Made by a program: the position numbers and the translations under genes. The notes beneath the pieces were generated by a model that saw only the letters and a program-made list of their open reading frames with translations, searched no databases and was not told where the DNA came from. Below are positions 17,735 to 26,717 of a stretch of 64,000 bases of DNA, in pieces. The stretch comes from Corynebacterium ulceribovis DSM 45146 (GTDB lineage Bacteria > Actinomycetota > Actinomycetes > Mycobacteriales > Mycobacteriaceae): assembly GCF_000372445.1 (NCBI RefSeq), contig NZ_AQUY01000002.1, positions 523,561-587,560 on the forward strand. The letters run 5' to 3'. Each line of letters opens with the position of its first letter. Within the stretch, counting starts at the first letter, position 1.

Positions 17735-18796
17735 TTAGCTCCGCTGGCTTTTTAGCCGCTGCTTAAGCCGCGACTTCAGCACATTCTTGCGCTGCGCACT
17801 GCGACCCAGCTCCGCAGTCGCCGCAATGTGCTGGTCGCCAAACTGCTGAAGCAGCAGGTCATCGACAACACGCGCATGTCCAGGCGTGAAGGAGTAGCCG
17901 GTGGCGTCGATAACGTCGGCAACATTTTCCGGGGTAGTCAGCTCCCGCAGCTGCCCAACGGTTTGCACGTCATTGGCGGTCAGCAGCTGCTTGATCCACG
18001 GGTATTGGTCGGCGCGCGACCTCGGAAATCGTGGCCCAAGCATCAACGTCAACATGCCCGGCAGGTCCTCGGCAACGATGTCCACGTCATCGGCCCCGGT
18101 GCTTATTGACGTATCGGGGGAGCGCTCATCCAGCACCGCTGCGATCTGGTCGAATTGCTGGTCCGCTAGTTCAATGAGGCCAGCTGCGAGTGTGAATGCT
18201 CGGTCAATGCGGGCATCGGCGACTGAATCCAAGTCCACCTTCCGAGGGTCAGCCTTGTAGCGAATGTCGTGCTCAAATTCGGCCCACGCATGTTGCAGCA
18301 CCGTGCGGATCTGGACTTCTAACGTGGAATCTTCGTAGCCTTCTAACCCCGGTGGGGCTGGGGTCGGGATGCGCGCAATCAGGTGATGGGAGCCGTATCC
18401 GAATTCGCCGGAGACCCGGGTTTGGGTGGTTTTGTCTTCGGTCTCGAGGATTTCCAATGCGTCGGAAAGCACATCAATGACCGTGGGGATGGCGGTGGAG
18501 TGGAACGTGGTGACGCGGGCGCCGATAATGTCGTGGATATCGTGCCACGGATCCGGGTAGGACCAGCGCGGTTCACCTGCCAGTTCCTGCCGGACGGCTT
18601 TTGCCCGGAGGGAACGCCAGCTTTTCACTCGGCAGGACACCCGGTCGTAGGACACACCGGCGTCGCTGAGCAGCTCCGATAACGCCTCTTCGATGTTGGT
18701 GGCTGCAGCTGGGTGCGCCTTATGGAACTCTTCGAAGTGCCGCCGGAGCTCCGGAATGACATCCGGGCGGGCACTGCGGCTGGAGCGGCGAGCCAC
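17735..18796 (-). CDS. relS: Small alarmone synthetase (RelA/SpoT synthetase domain), RelS type
   Basis: Predicted to make (p)ppGpp-type alarmones. In 353 residues a single RelA_SpoT synthetase domain is seen at about 45-200 with SCRVKSWRSLRAKAVR, WHDIHDIIGARVTTF, GYGSHHLIARI and EVQIRTVLQHAWAEFEHDIRYK; there is no HD hydrolase domain and no TGS or ACT domain, so it is not the long bifunctional Rel. The C-terminal 150 residues are unassigned and end in a basic tail. C. glutamicum RelS (cg2324, as I recall) also sits directly beside treY, which supports the name. The GTG start shares one base with the treY stop (TAGTG), so it is translated with treY. Confidence 0.88.
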   Translation of the reverse strand: MARRSSRSARPDVIPELRRHFEEFHKAHPAAATNIEEALSELLSDAGVSYDRVSCRVKSWRSLRAKAVRQELAGEPRWSYPDPWHDIHDIIGARVTTFHSTAIPTVIDVLSDALEILETEDKTTQTRVSGEFGYGSHHLIARIPTPAPPGLEGYEDSTLEVQIRTVLQHAWAEFEHDIRYKADPRKVDLDSVADARIDRAFTLAAGLIELADQQFDQIAAVLDERSPDTSISTGADDVDIVAEDLPGMLTLMLGPRFPRSRADQYPWIKQLLTANDVQTVGQLRELTTPENVADVIDATGYSFTPGHARVVDDLLLQQFGDQHIAATAELGRSAQRKNVLKSRLKQRLKSQRS

Positions 18797-21195
18797 TAGC
18801 TGCGCTCCGCAACCAACAACGCCTGCGGATGCTGCGCGAACAAACTGTCCACGCCCACGGTGCCGGACCAGGTGTGGCCGGTCAGCCGGTCAATCCAGGT
18901 GCCTTCCGGCAAGGTGACGGTGGTGTTGCCCCAGCCGCCGGCCCGGTTCAGGCTGATTGGGCGGCGGGTGACCAGCGCGATGATATCCACATCCTGCCCG
19001 ACTGGGCCACGTGCCATACCCACCACTTGGTGTTCCTGCTCGCCTTTACCGAATACTGGCTGGTAGCGGCCACCAACGAAGGATTCCCGGCGGTCTTGGC
19101 GCAGTCGCAGCGACTCGGTAACAATGAGTTGCTTGACTTCGTCGGCGGTGCTGGCACCTTCGGCGCGAATCTTGTGCAGGGTTTGTAGCCGCGCGGTGTA
19201 GTCAATGAAGCGGCGGTTATCTGGGTCTACCAGCGTGTCCTCGGTGAACTCCGTGCCCTGGTACACATCTGGAATGCCAGGGCCGATCAGTTGCAGCAGT
19301 TTGCGGGAGTGGCTGACCACTTGCGCTGGAGCGTCGATGCGCTGCACAAACTCGGTGATGGAGGAGGTCAACGGACCATCGAGCAGGGCATCCAGCCAGT
19401 GTTCCACCGCCAGTTCGAAACTCTGGTTTTGGTCTGTCCAGGTGGTGCGCAGTCCAGCTTCGCGGTTTGCCTTCTCCGCGTAGGCGCGAATCCGGTCACG
19501 GAATTCGTCGGTGATGACGCCGTCGGCTGGCCACACCCCGATGATGTTCTGCAGCAGGAAGTAGCCGGTACCGCCATCAGGAGCTGGGGTGACGGCGGAC
19601 CATTGACGAACGACTTCAGTCCAATCACCGGCCAGTTCGGTTAGCTGGCTGATGCGGGCACGGACATCTTCGCCGCGTTTGGTGTCGTGGGTGGACAGGG
19701 TGGTCATGGCGCGTGGCCAGAGGCGGGCGCGTTCGTCTTGCAGCAGGTGGAATTCGGCGGCGGAGACGCCGAACTTTCCGGGGTCGCCGCCGACTTCATT
19801 CAGGCTGACGAGGCGGGATGCTCGGTAGAAGGTGGTGTCTTCCACGCCCTTGGCCATGACGGCACCACAGACTTGGGCGAAGCGGACGGCGGCTTCGGAG
19901 TGCGCAACCAGGCCCGCAGCGATAAGCGACAGTGCCAACACGCGAGATGGGAAACGTTCGGCCATATCGGAGATGACCATGGCAGTGACGCGGGACAAGG
20001 AGACGTAGTCGGCGCGGTAGACCGGCATGGCGGCTACGACTTCGCAGATGGTGTCGAAGAGCAGCTCGTCGGAGACGAAACCGCCGGCGGTGGACCAGTT
20101 GTCACGGCGCAGCGCGCGGGCAAGGCGACGGACTTCTGCGCCCAATTCGGTGGCGGCTACCGACTTTTTCAGTTCCCGTTCGGTGGCGTGTAGCGCTTCG
20201 GCGTCCCAGGTGGAGCCGGTTTGTTGGAGCGCGAGGATGGACATGGCGTCTTCGGCGGAGCGGTTGATGAACACGCCATCGAGTTCGCGGAGCGCGTCGT
20301 AGCCGGTAGTGCCGTCGACCGCCAGGCGCGGGTCAAGTGGTTCATCGGACCCAAGAATCTTCTCAACGACCAGCCATTTATCCGCGCCAACTACTTCGCG
20401 CAGCTGGTTCAAGTAGCCGAATGGGTCAGCAAGGCCGTCGGGGTGGTCGACGCGGACACCGTCAATAATGTCGGCGGCGACGAGTTCCCGCAGGATGCGG
20501 TGGGTGTGTTCGAAAACAATTGGGGTTTCTTGGCGAATACCGGCCAGCCCGTCCACGGAGAAGAATCGGCGGTAGCCGATAATGCCGTCGCGCCAGTAGG
20601 TCAGTCGGTAGCACTGCCGGTCGTGGACCTCTTGCGGGCTGCCTTCGTCAGTGCCGTCGGCGATGGGGTAGACGTTGTCGTAGTAGCGCAGCAGTGGTTC
20701 GGAGCCACTGCGGTCAATTTCGAGCTTATTGACGTCTTCGGGGCTGCCCAACACTGGCAGGCCCATCTTGCCGTTAATGCCGTTGTCTTGGTGCCAGTCA
20801 ATATCGAAGTAAGGCTCGTACTGGGAGTCGCGACCATTTTTCAGCACGTCCCACCACCACTCGTTAGCTTGTGGGTCGGCGATCCCAACGTGGTTCGGCA
20901 CGATGTCGATAATGATGCCAAGTCCGGCGGCATGTGCGGTGTCTGCTAGCTTTTGCAGGCCTTCCCGGCCACCGAGTTCTGGGTTGATTTCGGTGGGGTC
21001 AATGACGTCGTAGCCGTGGTTGGAGTCCGGCAGGGAGGTCAGAATTGGGGAGAGGTAGAGGTGGGAGACACCCAGCTCTTTCAGGTAGGGCACGATCGTT
21101 TCGGCGTCGGCGAAGGTGAACGCGCGACCTTGTGGATCTGCTTGTGGCCCGCGCATCTGCAGTCGGTAGGTCGACGTGATCGGTTGCCGAGTCAT
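18796..21195 (-). CDS. treY: Malto-oligosyltrehalose synthase
   Basis: GH13 enzyme that turns the reducing-end alpha-1,4 bond of maltodextrins into the alpha-1,1 bond of maltooligosyl-trehalose, the substrate of TreZ. In 799 residues: STYRLQM at the start, YLSPILTSLPDSNHGYDV, the DIVPNHVG region, nucleophile Asp in GVRVDHPDGL, acid Glu in VVEKIL, and STHDTKRGEDVRAR. The ATG at 21195 is chosen; a GTG four codons earlier (21207) is possible but has AAGGG only two bases away. It is preceded closely by an unknown gene and followed by relS in a one-base overlap: a three-gene minus-strand operon. Confidence 0.95.
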   Translation of the reverse strand: MTRQPITSTYRLQMRGPQADPQGRAFTFADAETIVPYLKELGVSHLYLSPILTSLPDSNHGYDVIDPTEINPELGGREGLQKLADTAHAAGLGIIIDIVPNHVGIADPQANEWWWDVLKNGRDSQYEPYFDIDWHQDNGINGKMGLPVLGSPEDVNKLEIDRSGSEPLLRYYDNVYPIADGTDEGSPQEVHDRQCYRLTYWRDGIIGYRRFFSVDGLAGIRQETPIVFEHTHRILRELVAADIIDGVRVDHPDGLADPFGYLNQLREVVGADKWLVVEKILGSDEPLDPRLAVDGTTGYDALRELDGVFINRSAEDAMSILALQQTGSTWDAEALHATERELKKSVAATELGAEVRRLARALRRDNWSTAGGFVSDELLFDTICEVVAAMPVYRADYVSLSRVTAMVISDMAERFPSRVLALSLIAAGLVAHSEAAVRFAQVCGAVMAKGVEDTTFYRASRLVSLNEVGGDPGKFGVSAAEFHLLQDERARLWPRAMTTLSTHDTKRGEDVRARISQLTELAGDWTEVVRQWSAVTPAPDGGTGYFLLQNIIGVWPADGVITDEFRDRIRAYAEKANREAGLRTTWTDQNQSFELAVEHWLDALLDGPLTSSITEFVQRIDAPAQVVSHSRKLLQLIGPGIPDVYQGTEFTEDTLVDPDNRRFIDYTARLQTLHKIRAEGASTADEVKQLIVTESLRLRQDRRESFVGGRYQPVFGKGEQEHQVVGMARGPVGQDVDIIALVTRRPISLNRAGGWGNTTVTLPEGTWIDRLTGHTWSGTVGVDSLFAQHPQALLVAERS

Positions 21196-21219
21196 GGAGT
21201 TACTCACAGCCCTTCAAAG

Positions 21220-21933
21220 CTAGGCGAGGATATGTGCACCCTGTCCACTGTAGTTCGGCATTGGGTGTCCATGGGGCGCAAGCGTCGTTTGCTGCAAGGC
21301 ATAAAGGTGTGCGCGGCGCTCCGGTCGGGCTACTTGTGGCGTCCACAGTTGTAGCGCGACATCGTCACAGGTGTGTGCCAGCGCGGAAATCGCGTCCGTG
21401 CCAGCTGCACGGTAGGTGTCCATCGCAAACTGATACAGCAGCTCGAGCCCATCAGCCCCGGTCGGTGCCGCAATCAGCAGGTCAGTGGTGATGGGGAAGA
21501 ATAGGGGTACATCATTGAAGTACCTTCCGAGCGTGTCGACGACAGCACGCAACGTTTCTCGGTGGGTGAGCCACGAGCTGGCGTAGCCATTGTCTGCTCG
21601 GATCTGAATACCTGGGGCGTGGTCTCCTTGTGGGGACACCAGATCAATGATCGCTTGGGCCGGACGAATCTGGATATTTAAGCCGCTGGCGGAACTGTTT
21701 GCCGCAATGAAATTATTTGCTGCCGTATCGATTGCGTCAATAAGCGAAATGCCTTGTTTGGCAATGTCGCCGGCGGTGACGAAGTGCTGGGCGGCTGGCC
21801 GGTACAGCGCAGAGATGAAATCGTCTCCGGCGAAGGTCCAGATTGGGCGGTCTTCCAATGGCAGGTGATCAAAAGTCAGGAGCCAAGAGTGTGGCCGCAG
21901 CACCGGAACGACTTCCGGCACACCTGAGTTCAT
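21220..21933 (-). CDS. Uncharacterised protein, 237 aa, first gene of the treY-relS operon
   Basis: Not recognised with certainty. No signal peptide or membrane segment. The pattern of a short N-terminal domain (RPHSWLLTFDHLPL) followed by TAGDIAKQGISLIDAIDTAANNF and an ITTDLLIAAPTGADGL segment recalls the fold of DUF1444/YtpQ-like proteins, but I cannot claim homology. The ATG at 21933 is preferred over a GTG at 21954 because GAGG lies eight bases before it. It ends 24 bases before treY, so it is probably co-transcribed with treY and relS. Confidence 0.75.
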   Translation of the reverse strand: MNSGVPEVVPVLRPHSWLLTFDHLPLEDRPIWTFAGDDFISALYRPAAQHFVTAGDIAKQGISLIDAIDTAANNFIAANSSASGLNIQIRPAQAIIDLVSPQGDHAPGIQIRADNGYASSWLTHRETLRAVVDTLGRYFNDVPLFFPITTDLLIAAPTGADGLELLYQFAMDTYRAAGTDAISALAHTCDDVALQLWTPQVARPERRAHLYALQQTTLAPHGHPMPNYSGQGAHILA

Positions 21934-22074
21934 GTGATTCGCCTCGTTTCGCACGTTTCCCCCGTAAAAGCTATGCCTACTTTCTCATGTCTTTAGACGC
22001 AGCGCGCGCCCAAATGGTCCGCCCGAGTCTAGCGCGCTAACCCCGTTCGGGGGAAAGCGTGCTGAAGTTGCAGG

Positions 22075-23481
22075 TCAGAACGGGGGCGCTTCGTTCAATC
22101 CGAGCGCATCAAGCAGCTGGTTCGCCGTCCAAATCTCAATGTCCTGGCCCTTGGCCTGCAGCTCCTCCGCACGCTTCTGCTTCGACGTCACCGTATCCCA
22201 TGGGCCCGCCACCAACACGGTGGTCTTCTTCGTGACATTCTTGCCGACGGTGCCGCCCGCTCGGGCAATCAGATTCCACAACTCGCCCTTGTCGTGCGGG
22301 GCGAAGTCGCCAGTGAGCGTGACATTGGCGCCAAAAAGAGGATTGTCCGGGTTGGCATCCGTGTTGGTTTCCGGAATAACATCTGGGGTTTTCGCTGCGT
22401 CCCACCGAGCTTGGCGCTGCTGCTTCGGCGCAGCTCCCGCTGGGGCGATCGTGGTTTTGCCACCAGCTGGACCGCCGGAGTTATGCACGAACACCAACCC
22501 GGCCGGGGAGAGCCGGCCCTGCGCGAACCGAATCGACTCGGCGTATTTCGCCGGGGTGTAATTGTGATCGCCTGCCATCAGCCACAGCGCAATATGTGCC
22601 GAAGCGACCGCATCTTCCTTGGCATCGTGATGGTTTTCCACCGTGACGCCCGCTTCACCAGCGACCGTAGTGAGCCGGTAGTTCTTCAACCCCGGAACTG
22701 CGCGCCGAGCCCACATGAGTGTGCAGCCGAATTCCCACTCCGGCAACTGTGCGCCCGACGCTTTCGCGGCCTGCTGGAATGCGCCCATATCGAACGCGGC
22801 GTTGTGCGCTACTAACGGAGCTGTGCCGACAATGCTCTTCAGTTCGTTGAAGCGTTCCAAGAATGTTGGCTCAGTTGCCACATCCGATGGGCGGATGCCA
22901 TGAACGCCAACGTTTTCTTCCGCGAACGCCTCCAAGCCTGCAGGTGGGCGGCACAGCCAGCTGTATGTGTCAGTGATTTTTCCGCCGCGCACCACTGCAG
23001 CTCCGATTTGGCAGATGGAACCGAGCTGGTCATTGGCGGTTTCAACATCGACGGCCACGAAGTCAATCGGCGCACCAGCGCCAGAGCCAGCACCAGCGCC
23101 AGCATCCGCGTTGCCTGCGCCGACCAACAAAGTTGGTTCAGCGAGGTTCGCCAGTGGCGGCAGCTCATCAGATAGCTGGCCTGCACGGGCCTGCTCCAGG
23201 GCCTTCGGAAATTCCTCGATAACAGCAGCGTGTGCCACTAGCAGCCACATTGTTTCGGCGGAATCGTCAACCAAAGATTGCGAGTCGGGCTCCATATCGT
23301 CAATAAGCACGCGGATGAAACCTGGAACCAATGGGGACGGCGCCGCGGTGTCGACGCCGGTGATGGCGGATACTGGGATTTCGGTGACGGTGCCGTGGCG
23401 ACCGCGGGCGAGGAGACCTCGTTCGATGCGGACAGTGGTGTTGCTCATTGCCAGGCGTGCGCCGTATCCCAAAAACTCCAT
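22075..23481 (-). CDS. DnaQ-type 3'-5' exonuclease with C-terminal BRCT domain
   Basis: 468-residue protein with three parts. Residues 1-130 form a beta-rich, PH-like domain (TVRIERGLLARGRHGTV). Residues about 145-315 form a DEDDh exonuclease with DVET (Exo I), HNAAFDMGAF (Exo II) and the Exo III His-Asp in HHDAKEDAVASA, so catalytic residues look complete. Residues about 385-468 form a BRCT domain (VTLTGDFAPHDKGELW to WTANQLLDALG). Relatives are annotated as polymerase III epsilon-like; a proofreading or repair role is inferred. TAGACT six bases before the ATG suggests a leaderless mRNA. A proline/alanine-rich linker separates the exonuclease and BRCT parts. Confidence 0.9.
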   Translation of the reverse strand: MEFLGYGARLAMSNTTVRIERGLLARGRHGTVTEIPVSAITGVDTAAPSPLVPGFIRVLIDDMEPDSQSLVDDSAETMWLLVAHAAVIEEFPKALEQARAGQLSDELPPLANLAEPTLLVGAGNADAGAGAGSGAGAPIDFVAVDVETANDQLGSICQIGAAVVRGGKITDTYSWLCRPPAGLEAFAEENVGVHGIRPSDVATEPTFLERFNELKSIVGTAPLVAHNAAFDMGAFQQAAKASGAQLPEWEFGCTLMWARRAVPGLKNYRLTTVAGEAGVTVENHHDAKEDAVASAHIALWLMAGDHNYTPAKYAESIRFAQGRLSPAGLVFVHNSGGPAGGKTTIAPAGAAPKQQRQARWDAAKTPDVIPETNTDANPDNPLFGANVTLTGDFAPHDKGELWNLIARAGGTVGKNVTKKTTVLVAGPWDTVTSKQKRAEELQAKGQDIEIWTANQLLDALGLNEAPPF

Positions 23482-23493
23482 GTGGCCAGTCTA
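23482..23493 (-). promoter_or_regulatory. -10 element of a leaderless exonuclease promoter
   Basis: Minus-strand TAGACT (23493-23488) followed by six bases and the ATG at 23481. Confidence 0.4.
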
Positions 23494-23624
23494 CCTGGGT
23501 GGAGGCGGGGAGAGTTTGGCAAGAATTCACCAAACATTTGCAGAGGGCTGCGAAGAGTTAACACGGGCTGGCTATGCTGTGGCCACGTTGGACCTCAGCT
23601 TGTACGCCGCGAAGGAGAAACCCA

Positions 23625-23861
23625 ATGGCTCGAACTGCCGTTGCACATCCCGGAACCGTCCTGGCCCAAGATTTCCTGGCCCCTCGAAACCTGTCCATCT
23701 ACTACTTGGCCGTCAGCATTGACGTACCATCGTCGCAGCTAGGCCGCTTCATCGCCGGGCAACGGCCCGCAACCCCAGACCTAGACCAGCGCCTGACCGA
23801 ATTCTTCGGAACCCGGCCCGGCCACTGGACCAACTTACAGCGACAATTCGAAGCGAACTAG
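23625..23861 (+). CDS. Orphan HigA/VapI-type HTH regulator
   Basis: 78-residue protein that is essentially one XRE-type helix-turn-helix of the HigA/VapI antitoxin family: HPGTVLAQDFLAPRNLS, the recognition-helix region VPSSQLGRFIAGQRPATP, and LTEFFGTRPGHWTNLQ. The ATG at 23625 has GAAGGAGA at 23611-23618. No HigB-like toxin gene flanks it: upstream is the divergent exonuclease and downstream the convergent glgX, whose stop codon overlaps this one in a CTAG. It is therefore likely a solitary regulator. A TATGCT hexamer at 23573-23578 may be its -10. Confidence 0.87.
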   Translation: MARTAVAHPGTVLAQDFLAPRNLSIYYLAVSIDVPSSQLGRFIAGQRPATPDLDQRLTEFFGTRPGHWTNLQRQFEAN

Positions 23862-26008
23862 TTCGCCTCAATCAGAATGACAATGGAGCGGGACGGAACG
23901 CGGATTTCGCCCTCGGCCTCCACAAACTGCTCACGGGTTGGGCGACCAGTCAGCTCGTAGGTGTTCACCAGTACCTTCCACCGGTCGCTGTAATCGGAGC
24001 CCGGCACCTGGAACATAATGTCCTCGTAGTGCGCGTTGAAGCACACTAGGAAACTGTCATCGACAATGCGCTGGCCGCGCTCATCCGGCTCGGTGATGGC
24101 GTGACCGTTGAGGTACATCATCAGCGATTTACCGAAGTCGAAGTCCCAGTCCTCGGGGGTCATCACACGGCCGGCGTAAGTCAGCCATGCCACGTCACGG
24201 CCTTCGGCGTCTTCACCCAGCGGGCCGCCCTTGAGGAAGCGGCGGCGGCGGAACACCGCATGCTTTTTGCGCATCTCAATGAGGAAGGTGGTGAAGTCCA
24301 CCAGCTCCGAGTTGGTTTTGACCTGCTGCCAATCAATCCACGCCAGTTCATTGTCTTGGCAGTAGACGTTATTGTTGCCGCGCTGCGTGCGACCCATTTC
24401 ATCGCCGTGGCAAATCATTGGGGTGCCCAGCGACATCATCATGGTAGTCAGGAAGTTGCGGCGCTGACGGCGACGCAGACTGTTGACGGTTTCGTCGTCG
24501 GTGGAGCCTTCCACGCCGCAGTTCCACGACCGGTTGTGGGATTCACCGTCGCGGTTTTCCTCACCGTTGGCCCAGTTGTCCTTCTCGTTGTAGGACACCA
24601 AGTCGTTCAGGGTGAAGCCGTCGTGGGCGGTGACGAAGTTAATGGATGCGGTTGGGCGGCGACCGTTGTGTGCGTACAGGTCGGAGGAGCCGGTGATGCG
24701 GGAGGCGAATTCGCCGAGGGTGGCTGGTTCGCCGCGCCAGAAGTCGCGGACGGTGTCGCGGTATTTACCGTTCCACTCGGTCCAAATCGCTGGGAAGTTA
24801 CCGACCTGGTAGCCACCTTCGCCGACGTCCCATGGCTCAGCAATCAGTTTGACCTGCGAGACAATTGGGTCCTGTTGCACGAGGTCGAAGAAGGCAGAGA
24901 GCTTATCGACGTCGTGGAGTTCGCGGGCCAGGGTAGAAGCCAAGTCGAAGCGGAATCCGTCGACGTGCATTTCTTCGACCCAGTAGCGCAGCGAATCGAG
25001 AATCAGCTGCAGGGTATGTGGATGGCGCACGTTCAGGGAGTTACCGGTGCCGGTGTAGTCCATGTAGTGCGTTGGGTCGCCATCGACGAGCCGGTAGTAG
25101 GCCGCATTGTCGATACCGCGGAATGCGATGGTTGGGCCGAGGTGGTTACCTTCGGCGGTGTGGTTGTACACCACGTCCAAAATCACTTCAATATCCGCTT
25201 CGTGGAATGCGCGGACCATGCCTTTGAATTCGGATACTGCGCCGCCTGGTTTCCGGGCCGCCGCGTAGTCCTGGTGCGGGGCGAGGAAGCCGAAGGTGTT
25301 GTAGCCCCAGTAGTTGCGCAGTCCCAGTTCGCGCAGGCGGTCATCCTGCAGGAATTGGTGTACTGGCAGCAGTTCAATCGCCGTGACACCAAGGTCTTTG
25401 AGGTAGGAGATGATCGCGGGGTGCGCGAGGCCAGCGTAGGTGCCGCGGAGTGATTCCGGCACGTCTGGGTGGGTCATGGTCATGCCCTTGACGTGCGCTT
25501 CGTAGATGACGGTTTTGTCGTATGGGTGGCGTGGCGGGCGGTCAGCGCCCCAGTCGAAGAATGGGTTAATGACCACGGATTTCATGGTGTGGCCGAGGGA
25601 ATCTTCGGTGTTGCGGCCATGCGGGTTCGACGGGTCGGTGATGTCGTAGCTAAATAGCGACGGGTGGCCGTCGAATTCACCGTCGAAGGCTTTGGCGTAT
25701 GGGTCGACCAGCAACTTGTTCGGGTCGCAGCGGTGGCCGCGGGCCGGGTCGTATGGGCCGTACACGCGGTAGCCGTAGCGCTGACCGGGCGCGACACCTG
25801 GTAGGTAGCAGTGCCAGGTGTGGGCGTCGACTTCTTCCAGTGGGATGCGGGTTTCGTTTTCGTCCCGGTCAATCAGGCAGAGCTCGACCTTTTCTGCAAT
25901 GTCAGAGAACAGGGCAAAGTTGGTGCCTGCGCCGTCATAGGTGGAGCCGAGTGGGTAGGCATCGCCTGGCCACACGAGGTAATCGCCAACGGTTGTTACT
26001 GGGGTCAT
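23858..26008 (-). CDS. glgX: Glycogen debranching enzyme, isoamylase type
   Basis: GH13_11 enzyme hydrolysing alpha-1,6 branches of limit-dextrin produced by glycogen phosphorylase. In 716 residues: CBM48 domain at 15-110 (PLGSTYDGAGTNFALFSDIAEKVELCL in outline), barrel motifs LDVVYNHTAEG, GFRFDLASTL with the nucleophile, KLIAEPWDVG with the acid Glu, and FVTAHDGFTLNDLVSYN. It works with glgP at the right end of the window and feeds treY/treZ. Minus-strand TATAAG (26023-26018) nine bases before the ATG looks like its own promoter. A TetR regulator gene lies immediately upstream on the same strand. Confidence 0.96.
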   Translation of the reverse strand: MTPVTTVGDYLVWPGDAYPLGSTYDGAGTNFALFSDIAEKVELCLIDRDENETRIPLEEVDAHTWHCYLPGVAPGQRYGYRVYGPYDPARGHRCDPNKLLVDPYAKAFDGEFDGHPSLFSYDITDPSNPHGRNTEDSLGHTMKSVVINPFFDWGADRPPRHPYDKTVIYEAHVKGMTMTHPDVPESLRGTYAGLAHPAIISYLKDLGVTAIELLPVHQFLQDDRLRELGLRNYWGYNTFGFLAPHQDYAAARKPGGAVSEFKGMVRAFHEADIEVILDVVYNHTAEGNHLGPTIAFRGIDNAAYYRLVDGDPTHYMDYTGTGNSLNVRHPHTLQLILDSLRYWVEEMHVDGFRFDLASTLARELHDVDKLSAFFDLVQQDPIVSQVKLIAEPWDVGEGGYQVGNFPAIWTEWNGKYRDTVRDFWRGEPATLGEFASRITGSSDLYAHNGRRPTASINFVTAHDGFTLNDLVSYNEKDNWANGEENRDGESHNRSWNCGVEGSTDDETVNSLRRRQRRNFLTTMMMSLGTPMICHGDEMGRTQRGNNNVYCQDNELAWIDWQQVKTNSELVDFTTFLIEMRKKHAVFRRRRFLKGGPLGEDAEGRDVAWLTYAGRVMTPEDWDFDFGKSLMMYLNGHAITEPDERGQRIVDDSFLVCFNAHYEDIMFQVPGSDYSDRWKVLVNTYELTGRPTREQFVEAEGEIRVPSRSIVILIEAN

Positions 26009-26023
26009 GCAGTTAACCTTATA
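26009..26023 (-). promoter_or_regulatory. Candidate -10 element of glgX
   Basis: Minus-strand TATAAG at 26023-26018 in the 47-base gap between the TetR gene and glgX; leader of only a few bases, no ribosome-binding site. Confidence 0.4.
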
Positions 26024-26055
26024 TGTACCGTGCCCGTTAGTCCCGCTGTCGGCAG

Positions 26056-26619
26056 TCAGACAGCGGAGGTGCCGGCCAGGATGATGTCAATACCGGTAGC
26101 GATGCGCTTGTGGTGTGCGGCCCCATCGTTGCTTTTTGACGGATCGGCGGCAGCTAGATTTTCTGCTGTCTGTTCATCAACGGTCGCGCCTAGGATGAAA
26201 TAGATGAGTGTCTCAGCAGCGTGCTTCGGGCTGATTGCGAGGTCAGCTGCCCCGAGGATCTGTTGCAGCAGCGCAGCGGGATCCGCGCTGGCGGTGCGGG
26301 TGGCCAAGGCAGCGGAGACAACTTCAGCGCCATCGCGGTGACTGGTCAGACAGCGGTGGAACGTGTCTGCGAACTGCGCAGCTTTGCTGCGCCACTGGTC
26401 AGTGGTCGCAACGTCAATAAGCGACGGTCGGGACAGCGGCGCGAGGAGACGGTCGGCGATACCACCCAGCAGTGCCTGTTTGGAGGGGAAGTGCCAGTAC
26501 ATGGCGCCAGCGGCGACGTCGAGTTGTTTGGCGAGTCGGCGGATGGAGAGATCTTGGAGGCCGTACTCGTCGAGGATGAGGAGGGCGGCGTCAACAATGG
26601 TCTCGCGGGAAAGCTGCAT
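26056..26619 (-). CDS. TetR-family transcriptional regulator
   Basis: 187-residue repressor-type protein. The N-terminal HTH is clear: TIVDAALLILDEYGLQDLSIRRLAKQLDVAAGAMYWHFPSKQALL, read as helix 1-3 and the YWHF signature. The C-terminal ligand-binding part is alpha-helical and unassigned. The ATG at 26619 is preferred to a GTG at 26640 because relatives begin just before this point; neither has a strong ribosome site. It precedes glgX on the same strand and diverges from the histidine-rich gene, so either could be its target. No clear dyad was found in the 98-base divergent gap. Confidence 0.92.
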   Translation of the reverse strand: MQLSRETIVDAALLILDEYGLQDLSIRRLAKQLDVAAGAMYWHFPSKQALLGGIADRLLAPLSRPSLIDVATTDQWRSKAAQFADTFHRCLTSHRDGAEVVSAALATRTASADPAALLQQILGAADLAISPKHAAETLIYFILGATVDEQTAENLAAADPSKSNDGAAHHKRIATGIDIILAGTSAV

Positions 26620-26646
26620 GAACTCGATGATAGTGCGCACAATCCC

Positions 26647-26675
26647 TTGGGGAAGCTAAACCACAGGCGTAGAAT
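26647..26675 (+). promoter_or_regulatory. Promoter of the histidine-rich gene
   Basis: TTGGGG (26647-26652), a 17-base spacer and TAGAAT (26670-26675), close to the sigma-A consensus and 43 bases before the ATG. Confidence 0.6.
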
Positions 26676-26717
26676 TAGAGGTGAATACCCAGTATCCAAA
26701 GAGAGCGAGGGATTCCA

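Noticed and set aside
23482-23857. A HigB toxin partner for the HigA-like gene
   Set aside because: No small toxin-like frame on either strand beyond antisense shadows.
24101-25453. Long plus-strand open frame of 450 codons
   Set aside because: It is the shadow of glgX, with low-complexity His/Val/Gly composition and no homology features.
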